A DNA stretch of 64,000 bases, from NCBI GenBank assembly GCA_022510845.1, contig JAFLSR010000001.1:124001-188000 (forward strand), given 5' to 3'. Source of the stretch: Treponema sp. (GTDB lineage Bacteria; Spirochaetota; Spirochaetia; Treponematales; Treponemataceae). Every line of letters starts with the position of its first letter. Position 1 is the first letter of the stretch. Both the position numbers and the translations under genes were made by a program. Below the pieces are notes generated by a model. The model made no database searches and was not told the DNA's origin. It worked only from the letters and a program-made list of their open reading frames with translations. Below are positions 25,652-34,796 of this stretch, one piece after another.

Positions 25652-26860
25652 ATGGAGTACAATTCAATTCCCGAAGCGTTGGAAGATTTACGCACCGGAA
25701 AAATAATTTTGGTGAGCGATTCCGAAGACCGCGAAAATGAAGGCGATATGATTTGCGCCGCCGAATTCGCCACAACCGAAAACATCAATTTTATCGCGAC
25801 CTATGCAAAAGGTCTGATTTGCACGCCGATGAGCCAAGAAGTTGCCGACCACCTCGGCTTCATTCCGATGGTGAGCGAAAACACCGACACTCACGAAACG
25901 GCTTTCACTGTTTCAGTCGATCACATTTCCACGACCACAGGAATTTCAGCGGTGGAACGAGCCGCCACAATCCGCGCCTGCGTTGACAAAAATGTGCGCC
26001 CGCAAGATTTCAGAAAGCCCGGCCACACATTCCCGCTCATTGCAAAAAAGGGAGGGGTATTGGTTCGCGGCGGGCACACTGAGGCAACCGTGGACTTGTG
26101 CCGCCTCGCAGGATTAAAGCAGTGCGGCGTTTGCTGCGAAATCATGGATGATGACGGAACTATGATGCGCGGCGAAAAAATCTTCGCGCTCGCAAAAAAA
26201 TTCAACCTAAAATATGTCACGATAAAAGCGCTTGCCGATTACTGCCGCGTCCATGACAAGCACGTTGTCCGCGAAGCGTCCGCAAAACTTCCCAGCGAGC
26301 ACGGCGACTTTGACATATACGGCTACACCGATGACATCACAGGCGAACATCACGTCGCGCTTGTCAAAGGCAAAATCGAAGACGGCGAAAATGTATTGTG
26401 CCGCGTTCATTCCGAGTGTCTCACGGGCGATGTGTTTGGCTCAAAGCGATGCGATTGCGGCCCGCAACTTGCCGAAGCGATGCGCCAAATCGAAAGGGAG
26501 GGGCGCGGCGTTCTGCTCTATATGCGGCAGGAAGGGCGCGGAATCGGACTTATAAACAAACTCAAAACTTATATGCTCCAAGAAGAAGGCTACGATACAG
26601 TTGAAGCCAATCTGAAACTCGGCTTCAAAGCCGACTTGCGCGAATACTGGATTGGCGCACAGATTTTGCGAGATTTGGGAATAAAATCTCTGCGGCTTCT
26701 GACGAACAATCCGCAAAAAATATATGGTCTAGAAGGATTTGGAATTTCGGTGGCAGAGCGAGTGCCGATTGAAATCGCGCCGCAAGCCTACGACAAATTC
26801 TACTTGCGTACAAAAAAAGAAAAGATGGGACACATTTTTTCTCACATCACAGTGGAATGA
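25652..26860 (+). CDS. ribBA: Bifunctional DHBP synthase / GTP cyclohydrolase II
   Basis: The 402-residue protein supplies both precursors of lumazine. The N-terminal DHBP synthase half has [43 protein letters not shown] and [14 protein letters not shown]. The C-terminal GTP cyclohydrolase II half has [23 protein letters not shown] with the three zinc cysteines, [18 protein letters not shown] and LTNNPQKI. Both active sites look complete. TAGGAG precedes the ATG. Confidence 0.97.
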   Translation: MEYNSIPEALEDLRTGKIILVSDSEDRENEGDMICAAEFATTENINFIATYAKGLICTPMSQEVADHLGFIPMVSENTDTHETAFTVSVDHISTTTGISAVERAATIRACVDKNVRPQDFRKPGHTFPLIAKKGGVLVRGGHTEATVDLCRLAGLKQCGVCCEIMDDDGTMMRGEKIFALAKKFNLKYVTIKALADYCRVHDKHVVREASAKLPSEHGDFDIYGYTDDITGEHHVALVKGKIEDGENVLCRVHSECLTGDVFGSKRCDCGPQLAEAMRQIEREGRGVLLYMRQEGRGIGLINKLKTYMLQEEGYDTVEANLKLGFKADLREYWIGAQILRDLGIKSLRLLTNNPQKIYGLEGFGISVAERVPIEIAPQAYDKFYLRTKKEKMGHIFSHITVE

Positions 26861-26893
26861 ATTTTTGCCGCCTCTCAATTTGCGGGGCGGCTT

Positions 26894-27835
26894 TCACTTG
26901 TAAGAATTACTCAAAGTTTTCATCACAAGCGGCCCAAGGAAAAAAATAAAAAACATCAGCGAAAAAGTCGTGATGAAAGCCGAAGCCTTTTGGTTGAATC
27001 CGATTTTGAAAAAGAACAACGAAAGTCCGATGAACAATCCAACAGCCGCCGCGCTTCCGATTGCAAAGCGCAGAGTTTTCTTTGGCCACGAAACTTCAAT
27101 TTCAAAATTAACGAATTTCTGTTCCAAAAAAATCCCCAAAAGAATTCCGACAAGCATTCCAGCATTTCTGTAGCAGTCGAGTTTCATCTTTTCGGGATCT
27201 ACCAAAATGCCGCCCTGCCCCGCCCGAATCGGATAAGGCTTGAATTCCGTAAAGACGAGCATTGCAGCCGCAAAAGCGATGCCGATGAGCACAACATATT
27301 TTTCTCGCTCTTTTTTGCTCCATGTCCATCCGAGCAAAAAATGCATCAGCATCACAAACGCCGTGCCTTCGCAAAGACCAACGAAAACATCTTGCGGAGT
27401 ATGGCATCCCAAAAAATTCCTTGAAAACCCAACGAGCAGCGCGATGACAATCATCGTATTTACGAAAATCTTTTCTTTCCAATAACAATATGCAACGCCG
27501 CCGAAAGTGGCAGATGCGACTTGCGAATGCCCGCTTGGAAACGAATACCCAGTCGCGCTGAATTTCGCATTTTCAAAAGGCTGAATGCGAGCGTCGCGAA
27601 CCCATGGACGGTAGACACAAAAAATATTTTTCAAAAGCTGATTCAATATCGAAGAGAATCCGAGCGTGTACGCTACAAAAATCGCCTTGCGCTTTGAGAT
27701 GCACCAATACAAAAACATCGGGATAAGAAATTCCAAAAGCAACGCCGCATCAGAAACGAACATCATAAATTTGCCCACAAAGGCAGGCAAATGATTTCGG
27801 ATGTTTTGCAAAAAAAGCAAGTACTGGATATCCAT
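26894..27835 (-). CDS. PAP2-family membrane phosphatase
   Basis: The 313-residue polytopic protein has the three PAP2 motifs in order: KNIFCVYRPW (K-x6-RP), YSFPSGHSQVAS, and SRNFLGCHTPQDV (SR-x5-H-x3-D). These place the active site on the outer face of the membrane. The family hydrolyses lipid phosphates or polyprenyl pyrophosphate. No ribosome binding site is obvious. A C13/G13 run lies about 87 nt upstream of its ATG, a position that could affect its promoter. Confidence 0.9.
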   Translation of the reverse strand: MDIQYLLFLQNIRNHLPAFVGKFMMFVSDAALLLEFLIPMFLYWCISKRKAIFVAYTLGFSSILNQLLKNIFCVYRPWVRDARIQPFENAKFSATGYSFPSGHSQVASATFGGVAYCYWKEKIFVNTMIVIALLVGFSRNFLGCHTPQDVFVGLCEGTAFVMLMHFLLGWTWSKKEREKYVVLIGIAFAAAMLVFTEFKPYPIRAGQGGILVDPEKMKLDCYRNAGMLVGILLGIFLEQKFVNFEIEVSWPKKTLRFAIGSAAAVGLFIGLSLFFFKIGFNQKASAFITTFSLMFFIFFLGPLVMKTLSNSYK

Positions 27836-27921
27836 TGTCTAAAATCTCTTGAAATTAAAATAAACCGTCAAAAATTTGTTTGCGCCGAATCAACACCCCA
27901 GACGCATAGCGTCGGCGTATG

Positions 27922-27934
27922 CCCCCCCCCCCCC
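27922..27934. repeat. C13/G13 homopolymer between the response regulator and PAP2 genes
   Basis: Thirteen C on the + strand is the longest homopolymer in the window. It is 7 bp after the response-regulator stop and upstream of the PAP2 start on the same strand, beside a GCATA...TATGC hairpin. Confidence 0.9.
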
Positions 27935-27941
27935 GCACGAA

Positions 27942-28748
27942 TCAAACTCTGAAAATCTTGTCAAAAATCTCGTCAATCCTTTGGAGCAGAATTCCGGGCG
28001 CAGTGTTCTTCAGCAGATAACCCGCAGGTTTCAGCTCGACCACTTGCCGCACTATTTCGCTGTCATTGTTGGCAGTCAAAAAAACGATTGGAATTCTTTC
28101 GGTTTCTGGATCAGATTTGAGAAGTTGGAAAACCTCAAAGCCCGAAAGAATCGGCATTTCGTAATCCAACAGAATCATGTCTACTTTGTATTGCTTGAGC
28201 AGCGCGATTCCGTCCGTGCCGGATTTTTCGGTGAGCACATTGTAACTTTTTTGCAGCCAACGCTCCATCGCGTGCAACTGTATCACTTCGTCATCGATGA
28301 CAAGAATCGTCAATTTGTCCGGATTGATTTCGTATTTGTGGACTGCTTCAGAAAGCGCGTAGTCGCCGCTATTGTGCTTAAGAACTTTGAAAAGGTCTTC
28401 CGTATCCACCGGCCTTTCAAAAGCATGTCGCACATGATGCCTGCCGATGATTTCGTAAGCCTGGTTGATTTCGCCCTTGTTTCCGATAAAATAAAGCTGG
28501 TACTTGTTGGGTTCCCGCTTCATAACGCTTTTTATGTAGGAAAAGAAATTGTTGTCGGAACTGCCGATTCGCTCCAAATACAAAATTATGATTCTCGGAC
28601 TATAATCAGTGGCGAGCCTCACTTCTACTTCGACTTTATATGGCAGGCAAAATCCCACGTCGAATTCAGAGTCTTTAAAAGATTTGAGCAAAGCCTTTAC
28701 GAGAAAATTTTGTGAATTTTCGGCGATAAACAAAATTCCTTCAGCCAC
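27942..28748 (-). CDS. Response regulator with degenerate plus intact receiver domains
   Basis: The 268-residue protein has a C-terminal receiver domain (about 145-268) with TILVIDDEV, the phospho-acceptor in MILLDYEMPILSG, the conserved Thr in VFLTANN and Lys in YLLKN. The N-terminal half (1-125) has a receiver-like pattern (ILFIAENSQNFL, PRIIILYLERIG, HVRHAFERPVD) but lacks the acidic pocket and the aspartate. There is no output domain, so signalling is probably by protein contact. The start is GTG at 28748 with GGAG upstream. No histidine kinase is adjacent. Confidence 0.85.
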   Translation of the reverse strand: MAEGILFIAENSQNFLVKALLKSFKDSEFDVGFCLPYKVEVEVRLATDYSPRIIILYLERIGSSDNNFFSYIKSVMKREPNKYQLYFIGNKGEINQAYEIIGRHHVRHAFERPVDTEDLFKVLKHNSGDYALSEAVHKYEINPDKLTILVIDDEVIQLHAMERWLQKSYNVLTEKSGTDGIALLKQYKVDMILLDYEMPILSGFEVFQLLKSDPETERIPIVFLTANNDSEIVRQVVELKPAGYLLKNTAPGILLQRIDEIFDKIFRV

Positions 28749-28832
28749 ATCAACTCCGCATTTTCGATTTTTTTCCTTAAAGTTTAATTATATCAAATTT
28801 TCAATAAATTTCAAGTTTCTTTTACAAAAATA

Positions 28833-28860
28833 TTGATTTTTATCGAAAATTCATTAATAT
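28833..28860 (+). promoter_or_regulatory. Promoter of the DUF308 gene, leaderless type
   Basis: TTGATT (28833-28838), a 16-nt spacer and TAATAT (28855-28860) end 7 nt before the ATG at 28868. The only GGA is 3 nt before the ATG, too close to be a ribosome binding site. Confidence 0.6.
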
Positions 28861-28867
28861 TGGAATT

Positions 28868-29431
28868 ATGAAAAACACGAATTATTTTCTTGGAATTATG
28901 ATGGTGATTGTCGGACTTATGATGTGCATGGCGGCAGAGCCGATAATCATGGTTTTGGTGATTGTGCTTGGAATTTCCGCGCTGGCCGAAGGCGTGTTCG
29001 TTCTGACTTCAGTAATGCCGTTGATTGATGAGCGTCCGTTCAAAATCGAATGCGCAGTTCGCGCGGCAATCAGCGTCATAATCGGGCTTTTGTGCGTCAT
29101 CCTTCCGCTGCGAATGGCGACTTTTGTTTGGCAAGTGATGATTTACATATTTGCAATTTACGCGCTCATTTCCGCCGCGCTTGGAATCGCAATAGTTTTG
29201 CGATTGCGTTCAGAAGGATTTCCGATGAAACGCTATGTCATCGAAATCGCGGCGAGCATCGTTTTGGCATTGATTCTCTTTGCGCTTCCTTCTTCATTTG
29301 GATTCACGCTGATTCGACTGGGCGGCGTACTGATGATTTTGGCAGGCGGAATCACGACATTCGTGGCATGGAAAAACCGCGACATCGTAATAGAAACTGT
29401 CGAAGTAAGAGATGCGGACGACGAAGAATAA
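28868..29431 (+). CDS. DUF308 (HdeD-like) membrane protein
   Basis: The 187-residue protein is a six-segment integral membrane protein with three pairs of hydrophobic helices, e.g. YFLGIMMVIVGLMMCMA, LVIVLGISALAEGVFVL, AISVIIGLLCVILPL and VLMILAGGITTFVAWKN. It ends in an acidic tail (VRDADDEE). The pattern matches the DUF308/HdeD family, linked in E. coli to acid stress but without a known activity. Confidence 0.8.
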   Translation: MKNTNYFLGIMMVIVGLMMCMAAEPIIMVLVIVLGISALAEGVFVLTSVMPLIDERPFKIECAVRAAISVIIGLLCVILPLRMATFVWQVMIYIFAIYALISAALGIAIVLRLRSEGFPMKRYVIEIAASIVLALILFALPSSFGFTLIRLGGVLMILAGGITTFVAWKNRDIVIETVEVRDADDEE

Positions 29432-29598
29432 AAGCGGCATTCGATGAATTCAACTTTTTAAAAAGTTGAATTTCGTCCGGAAAAGCGCGCGGCAAAAATG
29501 CACGCCCTGTTCCAAATATAAAATCGTTATGCGCAGGCAGGGCTTGCGACGAGCTTTGCTTGCAAAACTCGATAGCAAGCCGTAGGGTTGCGACAGAA

Positions 29599-29646
29599 GG
29601 GGTAGCCCGCAACGAAGTGCGGGCGAGGGGAAGGCTTTCCCCTCCC
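29599..29646. repeat. G-rich palindromic intergenic repeat (family 2), copy near ychF
   Basis: GGGGTAG, a GCCCGC...GCGGGC hairpin and GAGGGGAAGGCTTTCCCCTC follow one another. The same order is seen at 5849-5910. The surrounding 29432-29684 holds no gene; it also has an AACTTTTTAAAAAGTT palindrome at about 29452. Confidence 0.7.
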
Positions 29647-29684
29647 AGAAGACTCGTTGTCAAAATCTTGCGCGTTTTCAAATC

Positions 29685-30815
29685 CTAGACATTGAATTTG
29701 AAAAACAAAACATCGCCATCCTGAACGACATAACCTTTTCCTTCCTGACGATATTTGCCCGCTTCCTTGATTTTCGCTTCCGTTCCATATTGGCGCAAAT
29801 CATCGATTGTGTACGCTTCGGCTTTGATGAAGCCTTTTTCGAAATCCGTGTGAATTACGCCGGCAGCCTTTGGCGCGGTGTCGCCTGCGCGAATCGTCCA
29901 GGCGCGGCACTCATCCTGCCCGCCCGTGAAAAATGTTCGCAGTCCCATCAAGTGATAAGTTTTTTTTGCCAGCACGCTTAACCCCGATTCTTTTAGCCCA
30001 ATCGAATCCATGAATTCTTTTCGCTCCGCATCATCGCTGAGTTCGGAAAGTTCCGATTCGAATTTCCCGCAAATCACAACGACTTCGGAATTCTCGCTCG
30101 CCGCGATTTTCTTCACGGTCTCAACATAATTGTTTGTGCCCGCTTCGACAGAATCCTCATCGATATTGCAAACGTAAAGCGTGGGCTTGAGCGTGAGCAA
30201 ATGCATATCATAGAGCGCGGCTTTTTCGTCGTCGGTCAAATCGGCAGTGCGGGCAGGAACGCCGTCCTGCAAAAGCGGGCGGATTTTTTCCACGGCACTT
30301 TTCCATGAGGCGAGTTGCTTTTCCGCATCCTTTCCCAAAGCGCGCACGGTCTTCACATTTTTTTCTTCGCGTTTGGAAATAGTTTCCAAATCCGCAAGCG
30401 CGAGTTCCATATTGATTGTAAGAATGTCGCTTTCAGGGTCTACCGCCGCCTCCACTTTCGCATCCTCGCGCACGTGCATGATGTCGGGATTGTCGAAACA
30501 ACGAACGACATGGGCAATGACACTTGTCTCGCGGATGTTCGCCAAAAACTGGTTTCCCAAGCCCTCGCCTTTTGACGCGCCTTTTATAAGCCCCGCAATG
30601 TCAACGAATTTGACGGTGGCGCAAGTTTTCTTTTTCGGCGCGAAAACGCTCGCCAAAAAATCCAGCCGCTCGTCCGGCAAATCCACAATGCCAACATTCG
30701 GGTCAATCGTGCAAAACGGAAAATTTTCCGCCGCCGCAGGAGCCGCCGTGAGCGCAGAAAAAATGGTAGACTTTCCGACATTCGGCAAACCAACGATGCC
30801 ACATTCCAAAGACAT
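29685..30815 (-). CDS. ychF: Ribosome-associated ATPase YchF
   Basis: The 376-residue Obg-family P-loop protein has GIVGLPNVGKSTIFSALT, the altered G4 motif (YVCNIDED) that in YchF favours ATP, DIAGLIKGASKGEGLGNQFL as switch II, and a C-terminal TGS domain (TFFTGGQDECRAWTIRAGDTA, VIHTDFEKGFIKAE). It binds ribosomes and is linked to translation and redox stress. AAGGAAGGAAGT precedes the ATG. Confidence 0.97.
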   Translation of the reverse strand: MSLECGIVGLPNVGKSTIFSALTAAPAAAENFPFCTIDPNVGIVDLPDERLDFLASVFAPKKKTCATVKFVDIAGLIKGASKGEGLGNQFLANIRETSVIAHVVRCFDNPDIMHVREDAKVEAAVDPESDILTINMELALADLETISKREEKNVKTVRALGKDAEKQLASWKSAVEKIRPLLQDGVPARTADLTDDEKAALYDMHLLTLKPTLYVCNIDEDSVEAGTNNYVETVKKIAASENSEVVVICGKFESELSELSDDAERKEFMDSIGLKESGLSVLAKKTYHLMGLRTFFTGGQDECRAWTIRAGDTAPKAAGVIHTDFEKGFIKAEAYTIDDLRQYGTEAKIKEAGKYRQEGKGYVVQDGDVLFFKFNV

Positions 30816-30840
30816 ACTTCCTTCCTTGTAAAAAACTCGT

Positions 30841-30925
30841 GTTCAAACTTGTCGCACCATCTCTGCGGCAAGTTTGAACGTTCCTCTAAAAAAAGTCATT
30901 TCGCAACGAAGCGAAAAACAAAAAC
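30841..30925 (+). repeat. Partial composite hairpin element (D and B-like) upstream of ychF
   Basis: D at 30841-30879 pairs GTTCAAACTTG with CAAGTTTGAAC around a GCAC...TGCGG inner part. A B-like hairpin, GTCATTTCGCAACGAAGCGAAA, follows at about 30895. A and C are not clear. The gap 30816-31062 also carries a family-2 G-rich repeat copy at about 31029-31060. Confidence 0.55.
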
Positions 30926-31062
30926 TCGCATTTGCGAAATTCAAATTCTTCCAAAAAGATTCTACAAAAACTTCGGGAAGAATTCAAGGCACTCAAAATT
31001 GCGACGCAAACAAGACGCAATTTTTTTGGAAGGGGAAAGCCTTCCCCTCGCCCGCACGCCGC

Positions 31063-31704
31063 CTAAACTATGATTCCCTTCGTGCTTGGAACTTGCCCGC
31101 CGCGCCGCGGATCGATTTCCACTGCATCGCGAATCGCGCGCGCCGCCGCTTTGAACAAGCCTTCGATTTTGTGGTGGTCGCTTCTTCCGCGCAAGGCATC
31201 CAAATGCAAGTTGCACTTTGCGTTCTGCACAAATCCATTCCAAAAATCTTCAAAACAATCGGTTTGAAAAGTATATTCCTTGCCGTTTTCGTCCGCGCTC
31301 ACAAGCGGCGTTCCAGTGAGTTTCGCATCGCAAACCAAATAAGGTCGCCCGCCAAAATCCACAGCCGCGCGCAAAAGGCTTTCGTCCATCGGATACAAAA
31401 ACGAGCCGCTTCTGAAAATGCCCGCGCAGTCGCCTAAGGCTTTTGCAAAGCACATTCCCAAAACGATTCCAGTGTCTTCGATTGTGTGATGCTGGTCAAC
31501 ATTCAGGTCGCCTTGAATCGAGCCGCTCAAATCGAAAAGGCCGTGCTTGCAAAACGAGCGCAGCATGTGGTCAAAAAATCCGATTGGATTTTTCACATCG
31601 CAAATTCCGCTTCCATCCAAATTCAGCGTGAGCGAAATCCGCGTTTCGCCGGTTTTGCGCTCAACGGTGGCGCACCGATTCTTTTTCAATTCATTTGACA
31701 TCAT
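31063..31704 (-). CDS. hisB: Imidazoleglycerol-phosphate dehydratase
   Basis: The 213-residue enzyme performs the sixth step of histidine synthesis. Its paired Mn-binding motifs are FFDHMLRSF with DQHHTIEDTGI, and SDHHKIEGLFKAAARA near the C-terminus. GGAAGGGG lies before two tandem ATGs (31704 and 31701). It lies 68 bp after hisG on the same strand, with an ATTGCGATTTTGAAAAATCGCAAT-type hairpin between them. Only these two his genes are here. It is monofunctional, without the phosphatase domain of E. coli HisB. Confidence 0.95.
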   Translation of the reverse strand: MMSNELKKNRCATVERKTGETRISLTLNLDGSGICDVKNPIGFFDHMLRSFCKHGLFDLSGSIQGDLNVDQHHTIEDTGIVLGMCFAKALGDCAGIFRSGSFLYPMDESLLRAAVDFGGRPYLVCDAKLTGTPLVSADENGKEYTFQTDCFEDFWNGFVQNAKCNLHLDALRGRSDHHKIEGLFKAAARAIRDAVEIDPRRGGQVPSTKGIIV

Positions 31705-31725
31705 ATTCCCCTTCCATAAGGAATA

Positions 31726-31753
31726 ATTGCGATTTTGAAAAATCGCAATCCGC
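31726..31753. repeat. A-type hairpin between hisG and hisB
   Basis: ATTGCGATTTT and AAAATCGCAAT pair around a GA tip directly upstream of the hisB ribosome binding site, on the hisG-hisB transcript. Confidence 0.55.
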
Positions 31754-31772
31754 TTTCAGAGCGCGGCAAAAA

Positions 31773-32666
31773 TCATTTTATCACTTTGCGGAGTTCGTAT
31801 TCAACGATGTCCGTCGCGCCGAGCGATTTGAGTTTGGGCAAAAGCATGGGCACTTCGCTTTTTTGGACGGCGATTTTAACCGCATAGCCGCGCCCTCCGA
31901 ACAGCGGGCTGATTGTGGGGCTTTTCATCGAAGGAAGCCCTTTCACCAATTTTTCGAAATTCTTGTCAAGCACATTCATCTCAAGCATCACAAGTCCGCG
32001 CGCGTTGAGCACGGCTTCGAAAAGCATCTTGAGTTCAAGAATCTTTTTCTTTTTCGCGCTGTCTTTCATCGCCGACTTTGAAGCGTACATTCGTGTGGAA
32101 GATTCCATGAGCGTATCGACGATTTTCAAATTGTTCGCGCGAAGCGAAGAGCCGGTGCTCGTATTGTCCACAAGAATCTGCGCGAGCGATGCGTCATTGT
32201 CCCTGACGAAGCCTTCGCTCGTGCCCCAAGTGCGGAACACAGTGCCATTGATTTTTTTATCGCGAATCCATTTTTTTGAAATATTTTGATATTCAGTGGC
32301 AATCGTAATCGGCGCGGAATTTTTTCCGCTCGCAGAAGAAATCAATTTTGAAAAATTCACCGTGTCGGGAACGGCTGCAACAATCCGCACAGCGTCGAAT
32401 CCCAAATCCATGATTTCCGTGACCTTTCCCTGGACGCCGTTTTCATACACCCAATCTTTTCCGCTGAATCCCAAATCCGCCTTGCCGCTCGCCAAAAGCG
32501 CGCCGACAATCTGCGGCTTCACCACTTGAAACGCCAAATCCGCCTGGTTCGTAACGGGAAAATAAGTGCGCTCCGGCAAATGAATCGAAATGCCCACATC
32601 GCACAAAAGTTCGTAAACCGATTCGTAAATCCTGCCCTTGGCAAGAAGAATGTTCAATTTTTCCAT
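31773..32666 (-). CDS. hisG: ATP phosphoribosyltransferase, long form
   Basis: The 297-residue enzyme couples ATP and PRPP at the first step of histidine synthesis. Motifs are LNILLAKGRIYESV, VVKPQIVGALLASGKADLGFSGKDWV, IATEYQNISKKWI, ILVDNTSTGSSLRANNL and a C-terminal ACT-like regulatory part (SPTISPLFGGRGYAVKIAV), which marks the long form that needs no HisZ. The ATG at 32666 is chosen by homology and because the promoter lies 6 nt upstream; the longer open frame is not coding. Confidence 0.95.
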   Translation of the reverse strand: MEKLNILLAKGRIYESVYELLCDVGISIHLPERTYFPVTNQADLAFQVVKPQIVGALLASGKADLGFSGKDWVYENGVQGKVTEIMDLGFDAVRIVAAVPDTVNFSKLISSASGKNSAPITIATEYQNISKKWIRDKKINGTVFRTWGTSEGFVRDNDASLAQILVDNTSTGSSLRANNLKIVDTLMESSTRMYASKSAMKDSAKKKKILELKMLFEAVLNARGLVMLEMNVLDKNFEKLVKGLPSMKSPTISPLFGGRGYAVKIAVQKSEVPMLLPKLKSLGATDIVEYELRKVIK

Positions 32667-32672
32667 GCCGAT

Positions 32673-32701
32673 ATTATACAAAAAAAATCGCGCACACGCA
32701 A
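32673..32701 (-). promoter_or_regulatory. hisG promoter predicting a leaderless mRNA
   Basis: On the minus strand TTGCGT (32701-32696), a 17-nt spacer and a perfect TATAAT (32678-32673) end 6 nt before the ATG at 32666. There is no ribosome binding site and no room for a his-leader attenuator. Confidence 0.75.
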
Positions 32702-32815
32702 GTGTGAAAATTACAAGCCACTTCCGCTTGATGACGGGCAGTTTTATTCGCCGTTTCGAGTAAACAAAACTCGGCAAGCAAGGATTTCCTTGCGTCCAAG
32801 CATGACAGAATTCTA

Positions 32816-32845
32816 TTGACAATCAACAATTTTCTGATTTATAAT
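32816..32845 (+). promoter_or_regulatory. Promoter of the exported coiled-coil protein gene
   Basis: TTGACA (32816-32821), an 18-nt spacer and TATAAT (32840-32845) are followed by a leader of about 40 nt and a GGAGG ribosome binding site, the conventional layout. Confidence 0.75.
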
Positions 32846-32892
32846 GGAATATCAAATTTGGTGCAAACCGCCTTTATAATTTTGGAGGAACT

Positions 32893-33759
32893 ATGAAAAT
32901 AGTAAAGCAATTTATCATGGGCCTTATGGTGATGGCTTTGGTTTCTTTTGCATTCGCGCAGCAAAAGGAAAATCTTGACGATTATCTCGACGAACTCAAC
33001 TCGCTCATTCAAGAAGAATATTCGTTGGACGCATCATATCGCAAGGAATATGACGAAGCGATTGCGACACTTCAAGCGGAAGCCCAGGAAAAAATCAACG
33101 AAGTTTCCGAACAAGAAGCGTTTCCTTGGGAAAATTCCTATGAATACAGCCAAAGGATAAACAAGCAGATTTTGGAAATCCAAGAGCAGCTCAAATCCGA
33201 CATGGACGAAAAGAACAAGGAATTGGTGAGCGAATACAAATCCGCAAAGAACGCGATTGCGGAGAAAAAGACCACGCTTTGGAACGAAATCGAGCAGAAA
33301 AAATTTCATTGCACGGACGACAAAGTGGAAGTGCTCTGCGGCGCGTTCGACACGCATCAAAAATATTGGCCGATTGTCGTAAAGACGAACGAAAGCCAAT
33401 TGGTTTACAGGTCCGGCGAACTCAAACTTGAACCGAACATGGACGAAATCGAAACTGAATTCTACAAAATTCAGGATCTCATCGACAACGACCAAATCGC
33501 AGCCGAAATCAATGTTCGTGTCCAGCAGAAAAATCCTACAGCCAACACTTATGAAATCGTTCTCGTGGACATCACGCTCTATGATTCTGACAACGAAGTC
33601 CTCTACACTTTCCCGGGCTATTCCCAGGTAATTCAAACTGTGGACTACATGAAAGACGCATACGACCCCACAACCGAACCTGTGGAAGTTTCACGCAGCG
33701 CGAAATCCAACGAAAGCAATTCAGAAGCAGAGCCGCTTGAAGTTTCGGAAGAAGAATAA
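32893..33759 (+). CDS. Exported coiled-coil protein of unknown function
   Basis: The 288-residue protein has a signal peptide (core MGLMVMALVSFAFA, cleaved before QQKEN). It has a heptad-like Glu/Lys/Gln-rich coiled coil over about 25-135 and a mixed region with EVLCGAFDTHQKYWPIVVKT, then a beta-rich segment (YEIVLVDITLYDSDNEVLYTF). The end is acidic, SNSEAEPLEVSEEE. I do not recognise it. TTTGGAGGAAC precedes the ATG and the promoter is strong, so it may be well expressed in the periplasm. Confidence 0.75.
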   Translation: MKIVKQFIMGLMVMALVSFAFAQQKENLDDYLDELNSLIQEEYSLDASYRKEYDEAIATLQAEAQEKINEVSEQEAFPWENSYEYSQRINKQILEIQEQLKSDMDEKNKELVSEYKSAKNAIAEKKTTLWNEIEQKKFHCTDDKVEVLCGAFDTHQKYWPIVVKTNESQLVYRSGELKLEPNMDEIETEFYKIQDLIDNDQIAAEINVRVQQKNPTANTYEIVLVDITLYDSDNEVLYTFPGYSQVIQTVDYMKDAYDPTTEPVEVSRSAKSNESNSEAEPLEVSEEE

Positions 33760-33773
33760 ACCGAAAACATTTC

Positions 33774-33976
33774 CAATTAAAATCCGCGCTGAAACATTGC
33801 GCGGTTTTAATTGATTTCCCAAAAACTCGTTTAGACTGCCGTTTCTCGTTTCAATGTGAAACGGCGTTTTCAACATTTTCAAAAGTTGAAATTTTTGAAA
33901 ATGTTGAAAACAACAGAACAAATAAGTGCCGTAAAAATTCGCGAAAAATCGCACGGGCTTTTGGCGAATTTTTACG
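33774..33976 (+). repeat. Composite hairpin element in the proB leader (D, B, A, extra D)
   Basis: D at 33774-33813 (CAATTAAAATCCGCGC...GCGCGGTTTTAATTG), a remnant of C (AAAAACTCG), B at 33838-33865 (GCCGTTTC...GAAACGGC), A at 33866-33911 (GTTTTCAACATTTTC...GAAAATGTTGAAAAC), then a further stem CGTAAAAATTCGC...GCGAATTTTTACG at about 33930-33976. This ends just before the proB ribosome binding site. Confidence 0.7.
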
Positions 33977-33995
33977 CCGCGCAATTTAGGAAAAA

Positions 33996-34796
33996 ATGAG
34001 CGAACAGATTCAACACCTTATACACACTTCCCGAAAAATCGTGATAAAAATCGGAAGCAACACTCTAGCAAAAAGCGACGGCACGCAAAACACGGACTTT
34101 ATGAAATCGTTCGCGCGGCAATGCAAAACCTTGATGGAACAAGGAAAACAAATCGTCGTGGTTTCGTCCGGCGCGCAAGTGAGCGGCGTGAGTATGCTCA
34201 AAGAATGGGCAAGAAAAAAAGACACGCACTACCGCCAGGCGTTGTGCGCCATCGGCCAAGTAGAACTGATGTCGCAGTGGCGAAAAGCGTTCGCCGAAAA
34301 CGGCTTGCACATCGGACAACTGCTTTTTACGAAAGAAGATTTCGAAAACAATCTGCGCTCGCTCAACATTCGCAACACGCTTTTCACTTTGATTGACGAA
34401 GGCGTTGTTCCAATCATCAACGAAAACGATTCAGTTTCGTTCGAGGAAAATTCCATCGGCGACAACGACAACTTGAGTGCGCTCACTGCCATTTTGTGGA
34501 GCGCGGATTTACTCGTCCTTTTCAGCGACATCGACGGAATCTTTTCCGCTAATCCCAAAATCGAAAGCGACGCGCAGTTCATCGAAACAGTTTCCAACAT
34601 AGAAGAATTTTTGCCTTCGATAAAAATTGGCGGAACATCATCGTTCGGAACAGGCGGTGTGGCATCCAAAATCGCCGCCGCAAAAAAATGCTCGCCATAC
34701 GGCATTTCGGTAATCGTCGCGAACGGCTCAAAAGAAAACATATTGGACAAACTGGCAGGCGGCACGGAGCGCGGAACTGTTTTCTTGGCAGAATGA
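33996..34796 (+). CDS. proB: Glutamate 5-kinase, short form without PUA domain
   Basis: The 266-residue amino-acid kinase phosphorylates glutamate for proline synthesis. Motifs are KIVIKIGSNTLAKSDG, VVVSSGAQVSGVSML, VPIINENDSVSFEENSIGDNDNLSAL, LLVLFSDIDGIFSANP, and GGTSSFGTGGVASKIAAA. Many ProB enzymes have a C-terminal PUA domain (about 360-370 residues in total); it is absent here. TTAGGA precedes the ATG. proA is not adjacent. Confidence 0.93.
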   Translation: MSEQIQHLIHTSRKIVIKIGSNTLAKSDGTQNTDFMKSFARQCKTLMEQGKQIVVVSSGAQVSGVSMLKEWARKKDTHYRQALCAIGQVELMSQWRKAFAENGLHIGQLLFTKEDFENNLRSLNIRNTLFTLIDEGVVPIINENDSVSFEENSIGDNDNLSALTAILWSADLLVLFSDIDGIFSANPKIESDAQFIETVSNIEEFLPSIKIGGTSSFGTGGVASKIAAAKKCSPYGISVIVANGSKENILDKLAGGTERGTVFLAE

